64,000 nt of DNA from Ancylobacter mangrovi (GTDB lineage Bacteria > Pseudomonadota > Alphaproteobacteria > Rhizobiales > Xanthobacteraceae), in NCBI RefSeq assembly GCF_024752355.1, contig NZ_JANTHZ010000014.1, forward strand, positions 62,001-126,000, in the 5' to 3' direction. The notes beneath the pieces are model-generated. The model did not search any database and was not told where the DNA came from. It was given only the letters and a program-made list of their open reading frames with translations. Positions within the stretch are counted from its first letter, which is position 1. Each line of letters starts with the position of its first letter. Of the stretch, positions 49,510 through 57,844 are shown piece after piece. A program made the position numbers and the translations under genes.

Positions 49510-50481
49510 ATGGCGGCGATTGATGCCGTTCGCGAGATACAGCAGCGCGTGAATGCCTCGATCATCGGGCAGGAACGCGTGGTCGAGCGGCTGCTGATCG
49601 CATTGCTCTCCAATGGCAACGTGCTGCTGGAAGGACTGCCGGGCCTCGCCAAGACCCGCGCCATCAAGAGCCTGTCGCAGGCGCTGGAGAGCGAATTCAG
49701 CCGCATCCAGTTCACCCCGGACCTGCTGCCCTCGGACGTCACCGGCGGCGAGATCTACCGCGCCGAGGGGGCGGAAGGGGGAAGCTTCGAGTTCCGCAAG
49801 GGGCCGATCTTCGGCAATCTCGTCCTCGCCGACGAGATCAATCGTGCCCCGGCCAAGGTCCAGTCCGCGCTGCTGGAAGCGATGGAGGAGCGGCAGGTCA
49901 CGGTCTCGGGCACCCGTTATCGCCTGCCCGAACTCTTCATGGTGCTGGCGACCCAGAACCCCATCGAGCAGGAGGGGACCTATCCGCTGCCCGAGGCGCA
50001 GATGGATCGTTTCCTCATGCACGTCACCATCGGCTATCCCAGCGACGCGGACGAGGCGAAGGTGATGCGCCTGGTACGCGCCGAGCGGATGGGGAGCGGC
50101 GAGGAGCCGCCGCCGAAGATTCCCCAGAGCGTGATTTTCGACGCTCGCCGCGAGATCGACGCGATGACGATGGTCGAGGCGGTGGAGACCTACATCGTCG
50201 CGCTGGTGGCCGCGACGCGGCGGCCGGCCAAATTCGGCGATCAGCTCAAGGACTGGATCGGCATCGGCGCGAGCCCGCGCGGCACCTTGGCGCTCGACCG
50301 CGCCGCGCGCGCCTTCGCCTGGCTGCAGGGCCGCGACTACGTGAGCCCCGAGGACGTCCAGAACGTCGCCCATGACTGCCTGCGCCACCGCGTCTCGCTG
50401 ACCTATGAGGCGACGGCGGACGGCAAGACGGCCGACGACGTCATCGACGAACTGATCCGCCAGGTGGCGGTCGCGGTCTAG
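49510..50481 (+). CDS. MoxR-family AAA+ ATPase
   Basis: This 323-residue MoxR ATPase is a chaperone-like enzyme that works with von Willebrand factor A (VWA) proteins. It shows GNVLLEGLPGLAKTRAIKSL (Walker A), FTPDLLPSDVTGGEIYRAEG, VLADEINRAPAKVQSALLEA (Walker B/sensor), AMEERQVTVSGTRY and VLATQNPIEQEGTYPLPEAQ. It is the first gene of a seven-gene operon, MoxR-DUF58-DUF4381-BatA-BatB-TPR-BatD. The operon has been linked to aerotolerance and envelope-stress resistance in Bacteroides and other bacteria. Confidence 0.95.
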   Translation: MAAIDAVREIQQRVNASIIGQERVVERLLIALLSNGNVLLEGLPGLAKTRAIKSLSQALESEFSRIQFTPDLLPSDVTGGEIYRAEGAEGGSFEFRKGPIFGNLVLADEINRAPAKVQSALLEAMEERQVTVSGTRYRLPELFMVLATQNPIEQEGTYPLPEAQMDRFLMHVTIGYPSDADEAKVMRLVRAERMGSGEEPPPKIPQSVIFDARREIDAMTMVEAVETYIVALVAATRRPAKFGDQLKDWIGIGASPRGTLALDRAARAFAWLQGRDYVSPEDVQNVAHDCLRHRVSLTYEATADGKTADDVIDELIRQVAVAV

Positions 50482-50491
50482 GCGGGTGGCC

Positions 50492-51466
50492 ATGGCTCGC
50501 AATTCCCCTCCCGAAGCCCGCGCCCACATCACGCTCGACGATCTGCTGCGGCTCGATCACCGTGCCAAGGGCTTCAGCTTCCTGCCGAAGCAGCCGGTCC
50601 ACTCCCTGCTCGCCGGCCGCCACGCGTCGCGGCTGCGCGGGCGCGGCCTCGAATTCGAGGAACTGCGCCACTACTACGAGGGCGACGACGTGCGCGCCAT
50701 CGACTGGCGCGCCACGGCCCGCCTCGGCGAGACGCAGCTTCGCGTCTATGGCGAGGAGCGTGACCGCCCGGTCCTGCTTCTGGTCGACCAGCGGCTCGGC
50801 ATGTTCTTCGGCAGCCGGCATGCGATGAAGTCCGTCATCGCGGCGGAGGCAGCGGCGCTGGCGGCGTGGCGCGTGGTGTCGCTCGGCGACCGGGTCGGCG
50901 GGATCGTGTTCTCCGAGAACGGCATGGACGAGATCCGGCCGCGGGCGCGGCGCGCCGCCATCGGGCCGCTGTTCGAGGCCATCGTCCGGCACAATCGCGC
51001 CCTCAGGGCCGACGATCCCCGCCCCTGCGACCCCGGCCTGCTGAACGCCGCCCTCGCCAAGGTGCCGCAATTGCTGCGCCATGACGGGCTGCTGACGCTG
51101 ATCACCGACGCCGCGGGTGCGGATGCCGAGACCGTGCGGCTGGTGACGCAGATGATGGCGCATAACGACGTGCTGATGATCTTCGTGTCCGATCCGCTCG
51201 AGGCCAGCCTGCCGGATATCGGCCGGACCGTTCTGGCGGAGGGGCTCCGGCAGATCGAGATCGACAGTTCCGCGCGCGGGCTTCGCGGCGACTTCGCCGC
51301 GACCTTTGCCGAGCGGCGCAACGCCATCGACGGCTTTTCGAAGCGGCGCGCCATTCCGGTGCTGCCGCTGACGACCGGGCGGGACACGGCCGACCAATTG
51401 CGCGAACTGCTCGGGCGCCGCCTGACCCGGTCCGTATCGGCGGACCATCGCGCGAGGGCCGGGTGA
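50492..51466 (+). CDS. DUF58 domain protein (Bat operon)
   Basis: This 324-residue soluble DUF58/VWA-like protein has SLLAGRHASRLRGRGLEFEE, the DUF58 hallmark YYEGDDVRAIDWRATARLGE and RDRPVLLLVDQRLGMFFGSR, a VWA-like segment in which the metal-site serines are absent (VDQRLGM). DUF58 proteins occur next to MoxR and are thought to be its partner or client. It begins 10 bases after moxR and adjoins the DUF4381 gene. Confidence 0.9.
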   Translation: MARNSPPEARAHITLDDLLRLDHRAKGFSFLPKQPVHSLLAGRHASRLRGRGLEFEELRHYYEGDDVRAIDWRATARLGETQLRVYGEERDRPVLLLVDQRLGMFFGSRHAMKSVIAAEAAALAAWRVVSLGDRVGGIVFSENGMDEIRPRARRAAIGPLFEAIVRHNRALRADDPRPCDPGLLNAALAKVPQLLRHDGLLTLITDAAGADAETVRLVTQMMAHNDVLMIFVSDPLEASLPDIGRTVLAEGLRQIEIDSSARGLRGDFAATFAERRNAIDGFSKRRAIPVLPLTTGRDTADQLRELLGRRLTRSVSADHRARAG

Positions 51467-51924
51467 TGGACGACGCGGCCGATCTCTCCCGCCTCGCGGA
51501 CATCGTGGTGCCGCCGCCCCCGCCGTGGTGGCCGCCGGCGCCCGGCTGGTGGATCCTGGCCGCCGCGCTGCTCGCGGCGCTGGCCCTCCTCGCCTTCGCC
51601 GCCGCCCGTCGGTGGCGCCGCAACGCCTATCGGCTGCAGGCCCTGGCCGAGATCGACGGGCTGGGGGCGGTGACGCACCCGGCGGATGTCGTCGCACTGT
51701 CGGCCATCCTGAAGCGCACCGCGCTCGTCGCCTATCCGCGCCCGCAGGTGGCCCCGCTCACCGGACCCGACTGGGCCGCCTTCCTCGACCGGACGGGCGG
51801 TGAGGGCGGCTTCCGCGAAAGGGCGGGCTTTGCCGGCGGTGTCGCGAATGGCGTCGGCGACGACGGGGCCGCCCTGCTGGCGAGCGCGCGGCGCTGGGTG
51901 AAGCGCCACCCGGGAGGGCGATAG
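51466..51924 (+). CDS. DUF4381 membrane protein (Bat operon)
   Basis: This 152-residue protein has a Pro/Trp-rich N-terminal loop (VVPPPPPWWPPAPGWWILAA), one membrane helix at about 27-48, then a cytoplasmic alpha-helical domain (AYRLQALAEIDGLGAV, ALSAILKRTALVAYPR, GPDWAAFLD). The pattern P-P-P-x-x-W-P-P-A-P-G-W-W is typical of DUF4381. Its A overlaps the DUF58 stop by one base; a GTG 3 bases upstream is a possible start. It precedes the BatA gene by 2 bases. Confidence 0.88.
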   Translation: MDDAADLSRLADIVVPPPPPWWPPAPGWWILAAALLAALALLAFAAARRWRRNAYRLQALAEIDGLGAVTHPADVVALSAILKRTALVAYPRPQVAPLTGPDWAAFLDRTGGEGGFRERAGFAGGVANGVGDDGAALLASARRWVKRHPGGR

Positions 51925-51926
51925 CG

Positions 51927-52922
51927 ATGCTGTCCTTCGCCAGCCCATGGTTCGCCCTGCTGCTGCCGGCGCCCCTGCTGGCCTATTGGCTGCTGCCCGC
52001 CTATCAGAGGCGTCGCGCGGCGATACGCGTGCCGTTCTTCGCCGATCTCGCCCGTCTGTCCGGGGCGGAGGTCCGAGAGGGCGTGAGCATCAGCCGGCGA
52101 AGCCTGTTTCGGCTGCTGACCCTTCTCGCCTGCTGGATTCTCACCATCGCCGCGCTGGCGCGCCCGCAATGGATATTGCCGCCGATCCACCAGGATCGTC
52201 CCGCGCGCGACCTGCTGCTGCTGGTCGACCTTTCGGGCTCGATGGACACGGCGGATTTCACCGACCCGTCCGGCAACAAGGTGAGCCGGCTCGCCGCGGT
52301 GAAGCAGGTGCTCGAGGACTTCCTCGCCCGCCGGCAGGACGACCGCGTCGGTGTCGTGGTGTTCGGCAACTCGCCCTTCGTGCTGGTCCCGTTCACCGCC
52401 GATCTCGGGCTCGCGCGGCAGCTGCTGGGCGAGATGCAGGTCGGCATGGCCGGGCCGCGCACCGTCCTTGGAGACGCCATCGGCCTCGGCATCAACCAGT
52501 TCGCCGCCTCCGCGGCGCCGGCGAAGACCATCATCGCGCTCACCGACGGCAACGACACGGCGAGCCTGGTGCCTCCGGTGGAGGCGGCGCGGGTGGCGAA
52601 GGACAAGGGCATCGTCATTCACACGGTGGCGATCGGCGATCCCGCCGCCACCGGCGAGGAAAAGCTCGACGAGGGGGCGTTGAAGCAGGTGGCGGAGACG
52701 ACCGGCGGCGGCTTCTACCGCGCGCTCGACCGGGAGCAGCTCGCGCAGATCTACGCGCAGCTCGACCGCATCGAGACGCGCAAGGTCGAGACCGTGTCCT
52801 TCCAGCCGAGGGTCGAGCTGTTCTGGATGCCGCTGGCGGCGCTCGTGCTGCTTTCCATGCTGGCGCAGGCGATGCGTCTGGTGCGCCGGCCACGCCGGCG
52901 GGTGGCGGAGGCGGTTCCATGA
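51927..52922 (+). CDS. VWA-domain membrane protein BatA
   Basis: This 331-residue VWA protein has N-terminal membrane helices (SPWFALLLPAPLLAYWLLPA, then LLTLLACWILTIAALARPQW) and a C-terminal anchor (MPLAALVLLSMLAQAMRL). Between them lies a VWA domain with an intact metal-ion-dependent adhesion site: LLLVDLSGSMDTADF (DxSxS), the threonine in GPRTVLGDAIGLG and TDGNDTASL. The domain would face the periplasm. It overlaps batB by 4 bases. Confidence 0.93.
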   Translation: MLSFASPWFALLLPAPLLAYWLLPAYQRRRAAIRVPFFADLARLSGAEVREGVSISRRSLFRLLTLLACWILTIAALARPQWILPPIHQDRPARDLLLLVDLSGSMDTADFTDPSGNKVSRLAAVKQVLEDFLARRQDDRVGVVVFGNSPFVLVPFTADLGLARQLLGEMQVGMAGPRTVLGDAIGLGINQFAASAAPAKTIIALTDGNDTASLVPPVEAARVAKDKGIVIHTVAIGDPAATGEEKLDEGALKQVAETTGGGFYRALDREQLAQIYAQLDRIETRKVETVSFQPRVELFWMPLAALVLLSMLAQAMRLVRRPRRRVAEAVP

Positions 52923-53830
52923 TCGAGGCGCTCGCTCCGTTCCACTTCCTGCGGCCCTGGTGGCTCGCGCTGATGCTGCCGGCGCTGGGGCTGTGGTGGC
53001 TGCAAAGGGGAGAAGTGGACACGACGGCGCGCTGGCGCAGGGAGATCGCTCCCGAGCTATTGCGGCATCTCACCGTGGGCGGGGACCGGCGCGGATGGCT
53101 GAGCCCGGAGAGCCTTTTTCTGGCCGGCTGGATCGTCGGCATCGTCGCCGTGGCGGGGCCGACATGGCGGCAGATGCCGTCCCCCTTCGCGCAGGCGGCG
53201 CGGCCGGCGATGTTGGTGCTCGAGGTTCGGCCTTCCATGATGGAGCGCGACCTCGCGCCCACCCGCCTCGACCGGGCGCGCCAGAAGATGGCGGACCTGC
53301 TCAAGCTGCGCGAAGGAGCGCCCAGCGGTCTGGTCGCCTATGCCGGCTCGGCGCATCTGGTGCTGCCTCCGACACCGGACGCTTCCGTGGTGCTGTCCAT
53401 GGCCGGGGCGCTGGCGCCGGAGCTGATGCCGCGCCAGGGCGACGCGCTCGCCGATGCGGTGAAGCTGGCGGCCGATACGCTGGCGAAAGGCGGGCAGGGC
53501 GGCTCGATCGTGGTGTTCGCGGATTCCGCGCCGGCGCTTCAGGATATGGACTCCTTAGCGCCGGTGACCCTGTTCGCCATCGTCTCGCCGGATCGCGCCG
53601 ATCGCGAGCCCTCGCTCGAGGCTGCCGCCGGGGCGCTGCACGGCGATGTCGTCGCGCTGACCCTCGACGACGCGGACGCCACACGCATCGCCCGCCGTCT
53701 CGCCACCGCAGGGCCGCCTCCGCCCGCGCCGGGCGAGGAGGCGCGCTGGGTGGATGCGGGCTACTGGCTGACGCCGCTGCTCGCTTTGCTGGTGCTCGCC
53801 TGGTTCCGGCGCGGATGGGTGCTCGCATGA
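52919..53830 (+). CDS. VWA-like membrane protein BatB with degraded metal site
   Basis: This 303-residue BatB-like protein has the same layout as BatA: helices at HFLRPWWLALMLPALGLWWL and SLFLAGWIVGIVAVAGPTWR, a VWA domain and a C-terminal helix (YWLTPLLALLVLAWF). The metal site expected as DxSxS reads MLVLEVRPSMMERDLAPTRL, that is ExRxS, so two ligands are changed, while the rest of the VWA pattern (RLDRARQKMADLL, then VFADSAPALQ) is preserved. It overlaps both neighbours by 4 bases. It may be structural and not metal-binding. Confidence 0.9.
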   Translation: MIEALAPFHFLRPWWLALMLPALGLWWLQRGEVDTTARWRREIAPELLRHLTVGGDRRGWLSPESLFLAGWIVGIVAVAGPTWRQMPSPFAQAARPAMLVLEVRPSMMERDLAPTRLDRARQKMADLLKLREGAPSGLVAYAGSAHLVLPPTPDASVVLSMAGALAPELMPRQGDALADAVKLAADTLAKGGQGGSIVVFADSAPALQDMDSLAPVTLFAIVSPDRADREPSLEAAAGALHGDVVALTLDDADATRIARRLATAGPPPPAPGEEARWVDAGYWLTPLLALLVLAWFRRGWVLA

Positions 53831-54453
53831 GGATGGGACGCGCCTTTGCCCTGCTTGGCCTCGCCCTCGTTCTGGGGCTCGCTGTCGGTGCGTGGAGCGT
53901 GGGATGGGCGAACCTCTGGGCCAGCCCCAACCAGCGCGGCCGCTACCTGTTCGAACGCGGCCGCCCGGCCGAGGCGGCGGAGCGGTTCCGCGATCCGCTG
54001 TGGCGCGGCGTGGCCTATTTCCGCGCCGGCGACTTCAAGGCGGCGGAGGCGGCCTTCGCCGGCGTCGATACGCCCGAGGCGGCGTTCGATCAGGGCAATG
54101 CGCTCGTCATGCTCGGCAAATATGACGAGGCGGCCGCGCGCTACGGCCACGCGCTGGAATTGAGGTCGGGCTGGGTCGAGGCCGAAGCGAACCAGCGCAT
54201 CGCGCAACTACGCGCGGAGCGGCTGAAGGCACCCGGCGCCGATGCCGGCGACCAGCGCGAGGGAGCCGACGAGATCGTCTACGACAAGGATGCGGAAAAT
54301 CCGCGCGGCGAGGAGACGCAGAGCATGGGCGCGCCGATGGACGACGCGGCGATACGCGCGCTCTGGCTGAAGCGGGTGCAGACCAGGCCCGCCAATTTTC
54401 TGCGGGCACGCTTCGCCTATCAGCTCGAGGCGCAGCCCGGCACCGGGCAATGA
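53827..54453 (+). CDS. TPR protein, BatC-like
   Basis: This 208-residue protein is anchored by one N-terminal hydrophobic helix (FALLGLALVLGLAVGAWSVG), then tetratricopeptide repeats at about 35-130 (RYLFERGRPAEAAERF, AYFRAGDFKAAEAAFAG, NALVMLGKYDEAAARYGHAL). A charged C-terminal tail has DEIVYDKDAENPRGEE. This TPR unit is the BatC-type scaffold of Bat operons. It overlaps batB and ends just before a 14-base tandem repeat that contains the batD start. Confidence 0.88.
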   Translation: MRMGRAFALLGLALVLGLAVGAWSVGWANLWASPNQRGRYLFERGRPAEAAERFRDPLWRGVAYFRAGDFKAAEAAFAGVDTPEAAFDQGNALVMLGKYDEAAARYGHALELRSGWVEAEANQRIAQLRAERLKAPGADAGDQREGADEIVYDKDAENPRGEETQSMGAPMDDAAIRALWLKRVQTRPANFLRARFAYQLEAQPGTGQ

Positions 54454-54481
54454 GGCGAGGCGATGATGGCGAGGCGATGAT
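54454..54481 (+). repeat. 14-base tandem duplication at the batD start
   Basis: GGCGAGGCGATGAT occurs twice in a row (54454-54467 and 54468-54481), duplicating both ribosome-site-like purines and ATGATG. Because 14 is not a multiple of 3, only the second copy is in frame with batD; the first opens a five-codon frame (ATG ATG GCG AGG CGA) that stops on TGA at 54478-54480, overlapping the batD start. Confidence 0.85.
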
Positions 54482-55727
54482 GGCTTGGCTCGCGACGCTT
54501 CTGTTCCTGCTGGCTTGCGGGCCTCTTGCCGCGCAGGAAGCCCTGCCAGCGGCCACACCCCCGCCCGCCGTCGTCGTGCGCCAGAGCGTCGAGCCCGCCT
54601 CCGGTGCGGTTATCGGCCAGCATGTCGTCCTTCATGTCGACGTGCTGTTTCGTGGCGAGATGCCGCGACCGCCGCGCGTCGGCATGCCCGATGTGCCGGG
54701 CCTGCAGATCATCCGCTTCGAGACGCAGGGCACGACCATGCGCGACAGCCTCGACGGCGAGACCTATGTCGGCCAGCGTTTCGAATTCGCGCTCTACCCG
54801 CGGCGCGGCGGCACGTTCGACATTCCCCCGGCGTCGGTGACGCTGTTCGACCGCGCAGGTGACGTCTCGGGAGACATCGAGGGATCAACGGTCCGACTGT
54901 CCGTCGTGGTGCCGCCGGGTGTCGATCCGTCCGGGCCGGTCGTCGCCACGCGGCGATTGTCGCTGAATCAGCAATGGTCCGACCCGCCGGCCGGCCGCTT
55001 CCAGGCGGGCGACGCCATTGTGCGCACCATCACCCGCAGCGCCGAGGACGTGCCGGGCCTCGCCCTGCGCGACCTCGAAACCGCGGCGCCGGAGGGCGTG
55101 CGGGTCTATGCCGACCCGCCCGATATCCAGGACACCAGCAATCGCGGCGTCGTCACCGGGCACAGGACCGACCGCATCACCTATGTGTTCCAGCGCGGCG
55201 GCGGTTTCGACCTGCCTTCGGTGGAGCAGCCCTGGTGGAACCTCGCGGCCGGTCGCCTCGAGACCGCTGTGGCCGAGGGCGTCGCGATCCGCGTCGCCGG
55301 CGCTGTGCCTGCCGCGCCGGAAGGCGGGATGAGGACGTCCCCCGTGCTCCTCGGCATCGGTGTGGCGATTCTCGCCGCGCTCGGCCTCGGAATGCTGCTG
55401 GCGATCCGCTGGCTGCGCACCCGCCAGCGCGATCCCGAACGAGCCTCCTATGCGGCGCTTGAGAAGGCCTGCGTGCAGGGCAACGCCGCCGAGATCTATC
55501 GCTGCTTTTCCGCATGGATGCGGCTGCTGCCCGCGGACCGGCAGGGCGAGGCGATCCGCGCGGCGGGCCCGCTGCTTGGCGCGCTGTTCGCCGGCGCCGC
55601 GTGGGCGCGCGGCGACGCGACCCGTCTCCTCGCCAGCCTCGCACCGCTCCGCCGCCGGCGGGCCGATGCCGACCGGCGCACCTTTCTGCCGCCACTCAAC
55701 CCGCGACCGGCCGATCCGCCTGGGTGA
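54477..55727 (+). CDS. BatD-like oxygen-tolerance protein
   Basis: This 416-residue secreted/membrane protein has a signal peptide (MMAWLATLLFLLACGPLAAQ), BatD-like beta-sandwich repeats (HVVLHVDVLFRGEMPRPPRV, FETQGTTMRDSLDGETYVGQ, FEFALYPRRGGTFDIPPASV) and, near residue 290, a membrane helix (VLLGIGVAILAALGLGMLLA). The C-terminal cytoplasmic helices (YAALEKACVQGNAAEIYRCF) are typical of the family. An in-frame ATG at 54450, overlapping the upstream stop, is a possible alternative start; the chosen one lies in the second copy of a tandem duplication. It closes the operon. Confidence 0.88.
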   Translation: MMAWLATLLFLLACGPLAAQEALPAATPPPAVVVRQSVEPASGAVIGQHVVLHVDVLFRGEMPRPPRVGMPDVPGLQIIRFETQGTTMRDSLDGETYVGQRFEFALYPRRGGTFDIPPASVTLFDRAGDVSGDIEGSTVRLSVVVPPGVDPSGPVVATRRLSLNQQWSDPPAGRFQAGDAIVRTITRSAEDVPGLALRDLETAAPEGVRVYADPPDIQDTSNRGVVTGHRTDRITYVFQRGGGFDLPSVEQPWWNLAAGRLETAVAEGVAIRVAGAVPAAPEGGMRTSPVLLGIGVAILAALGLGMLLAIRWLRTRQRDPERASYAALEKACVQGNAAEIYRCFSAWMRLLPADRQGEAIRAAGPLLGALFAGAAWARGDATRLLASLAPLRRRRADADRRTFLPPLNPRPADPPG

Positions 55728-55755
55728 GACGTCCCGCGACGGAGCCCGTTCCTCT

Positions 55756-56733
55756 CTACTTCGTCACCGACAGGGGGAAGGCGACGGTGATGAAGGCCGA
55801 GGTTCCCTCGAGCCGGTTCACCGCGTCGAACTCGCGATAGACCTTGAGCCGCGTCGACACCGGGGTTTGCCCGAGCTCGAAATTATAGGCGATCGTGCCG
55901 CCGAGCGCCGTCACCTCGCCCTTGAAGTCGCCCAGCCGCGCGCCGGCGCCGCTGTCGCCGGTGACCTGGTCGTAATAATAGCCGACAAGCCCGACCGAGA
56001 GCTGCTTGGTCAGCGCCTTGGTGGCCGACCACTCCACGTGGAATTCCGTGCCCGTCGTGTAGTCGGTCACGTCGTTCGTGCCGTTGAAGGTGAAGCCGGC
56101 CGCGGTGGACAGCTCGATCCCGCTCGTCGGCTCAAGCCACGTCACCGCGGCGGAGATGTCGCCGGCCCAGCGGTGGAAGGCCAGATTGGCGATCTCGCCC
56201 TCGCGATAATCGCCGATCGGGATGTTGAGGAGGCCGGCGACGTTCCAGTGCCAGTTTCCCGAATGCCAGCCGAGCGCGACCGAGGCGACCGGATCGCCGA
56301 AGACGAAGGCGTCGTCGGTGACCTTTCCCGTGATCGGATCGGCATCAGCCGGGTTCAACAGGATGTTGGCGGTCACTTCCGGCCGGCCGGCCGGCACAAG
56401 GACGCCGACAGCGAGGTTCCCGCCCAGCACTTGCGGCGGCAGGACCCAGGTTCCGGTCAGGAAGTCGGCGCGGACCTCGCCGCGGACATTGGCGATGAGC
56501 TGCCCGCCGGAAAGGAAGCGCCGGTTCGCATCCGCCTTTCCGCTGTAGAAATAGACGTCGTTCTGAAGGTAGAAACCCGGTGGCGGGATGTAGCCCGCCA
56601 TGGGCCCGCGCCCGCCGAGCAGGTAGAACCCGATGCCGTTCTCGGCGGCATGCAGGTCTCCCGCGGTCGACATCGCACCGGCCACGATCGCGCCGGCCAT
56701 CCACCGGCCTGGCCGCCTTCCGCCGGCCTTCAT
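55756..56733 (-). CDS. Outer-membrane beta-barrel protein, phenol-degradation MetA/SphA-like
   Basis: This 325-residue barrel protein has a signal peptide (cleavage near LHAAENG), then GIGFYLLGGRGPMAGYIPPP and PPGFYLQNDVYFYSGKADAN, as in the MetA-pathway/SphA-like transporter-annotated family, and amphipathic strands to the C-terminus (TSAFITVAFPLSVTK). It probably forms an outer-membrane channel for hydrophobic or aromatic solutes. The start at 56733 has GGGAGGGGCGG upstream; an ATG at 56754 is less likely. It lies downstream of, and on the same strand as, another barrel gene, 56 bases away. Confidence 0.87.
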   Translation of the reverse strand: MKAGGRRPGRWMAGAIVAGAMSTAGDLHAAENGIGFYLLGGRGPMAGYIPPPGFYLQNDVYFYSGKADANRRFLSGGQLIANVRGEVRADFLTGTWVLPPQVLGGNLAVGVLVPAGRPEVTANILLNPADADPITGKVTDDAFVFGDPVASVALGWHSGNWHWNVAGLLNIPIGDYREGEIANLAFHRWAGDISAAVTWLEPTSGIELSTAAGFTFNGTNDVTDYTTGTEFHVEWSATKALTKQLSVGLVGYYYDQVTGDSGAGARLGDFKGEVTALGGTIAYNFELGQTPVSTRLKVYREFDAVNRLEGTSAFITVAFPLSVTK

Positions 56734-56789
56734 CCGCCCCTCCCGTCCTTTCACGGCGACCGCTCACCGGCGATCGTCGGCAGAGATCG

Positions 56790-57584
56790 TCATTGCGTCG
56801 GAAAGAGGTAGGTCACGCTCAGCCTGCCGCCGAAGCCCTCGGGGCCGTATTCCGAGGTCCGCGCCCAGTATCGGACGCCGGCCTGGAGGCTGACGGGCTG
56901 ATCGTGGATGGTAAGAAGCTTGCTGATCTGGAAATTGATGGGGATAGACCAGTTCTCCCCCGTCCAGTCATAGGTCATCTCGGAGTTGACGGCGAACGTC
57001 CACGCATCCTTGGTCGTGTAGGTCAGGAAGGGCTGCACGAAGGTGGAGTTGACGTCGGGATGTTCCTCGTCGCCCGCGACGGACCAGATGTGGTTGGCAA
57101 GGATGCCGTAGGTCCAGCCGCCGGTCTGCTTGAGTGCGACGGCGGTCGGGCCCACGCCCCATTGCCGGCTGCCGAGCAGGTCGTCCGTGCCGGTCGGCAA
57201 CAGGAATACCGGACCCACGCCCCATATGATGCCGGCAGGGCCGGGCTCCTTGGGCGAAAGGAACAGGCTCTGGACCGTATCGCTCAAGCCGAACTGGTCG
57301 CCGGAGCGGCCCGCAACATCCGTCTGCCACACCACCGGGATGATCGTGCGCGAGATGAGATTCCAGTCTTCGTTCAGGTCGAACGGAATGACCGGCTGTA
57401 TGTTCAGCAGGACGCGCGAACCGTTGGCCGGGCCGATATTCGTGTCGTAGTTGAACTGGAACGGAAAGCTGATGAGCGAGGCGATCGGATTCGAGAGCTC
57501 CTGAGCGAGCTTAGCGTCCTGTGCCCGGGCGTGCGGCGCATAGAGCATCGCGACCGCGGCCAGAATTGCGGGAACACTTCTCAT
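56790..57584 (-). CDS. Outer-membrane beta-barrel protein (transporter-like)
   Basis: This 264-residue protein has a signal peptide (MRSVPAILAAVAMLYAPHARAQ) and a beta-strand-rich mature part: NPIASLISFPFQFNYDTNIG, NIQPVIPFDLNEDWNLISRT, IWGVGPVFLLPTGTDDLLG, with aromatic strand ends and a C-terminal VTYLFPTQ. Similar proteins are annotated as transporter or neuromedin-U-like in Proteobacteria; function is not established. GGGAGGGGAAG lies before the ATG. Probably co-transcribed with the downstream barrel gene. Confidence 0.85.
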   Translation of the reverse strand: MRSVPAILAAVAMLYAPHARAQDAKLAQELSNPIASLISFPFQFNYDTNIGPANGSRVLLNIQPVIPFDLNEDWNLISRTIIPVVWQTDVAGRSGDQFGLSDTVQSLFLSPKEPGPAGIIWGVGPVFLLPTGTDDLLGSRQWGVGPTAVALKQTGGWTYGILANHIWSVAGDEEHPDVNSTFVQPFLTYTTKDAWTFAVNSEMTYDWTGENWSIPINFQISKLLTIHDQPVSLQAGVRYWARTSEYGPEGFGGRLSVTYLFPTQ

Positions 57585-57844
57585 GTCTTCCCCTCCCACG
57601 CGCGCTCATACTCGAATGGTCTCGTCGAGCATAAAGCGGCCTCGCATCGGCGAAGCGAGCTTACGGTGGAATATTACGTAAGGAGAGGCAGCAAATTACC
57701 TTGCTTCGGTCAACGCAATTTTTGCGTGTACGCGCGACTTTTCTGTCACTGACTCGAAGCGAGGAAGCATATCCCGGCGGCGGTGAGCGGGCCCGAGGTG
57801 ATTGAGGCGCGACGCGCCGGCCCCATCTCAGCCGCCCGCCGCCC

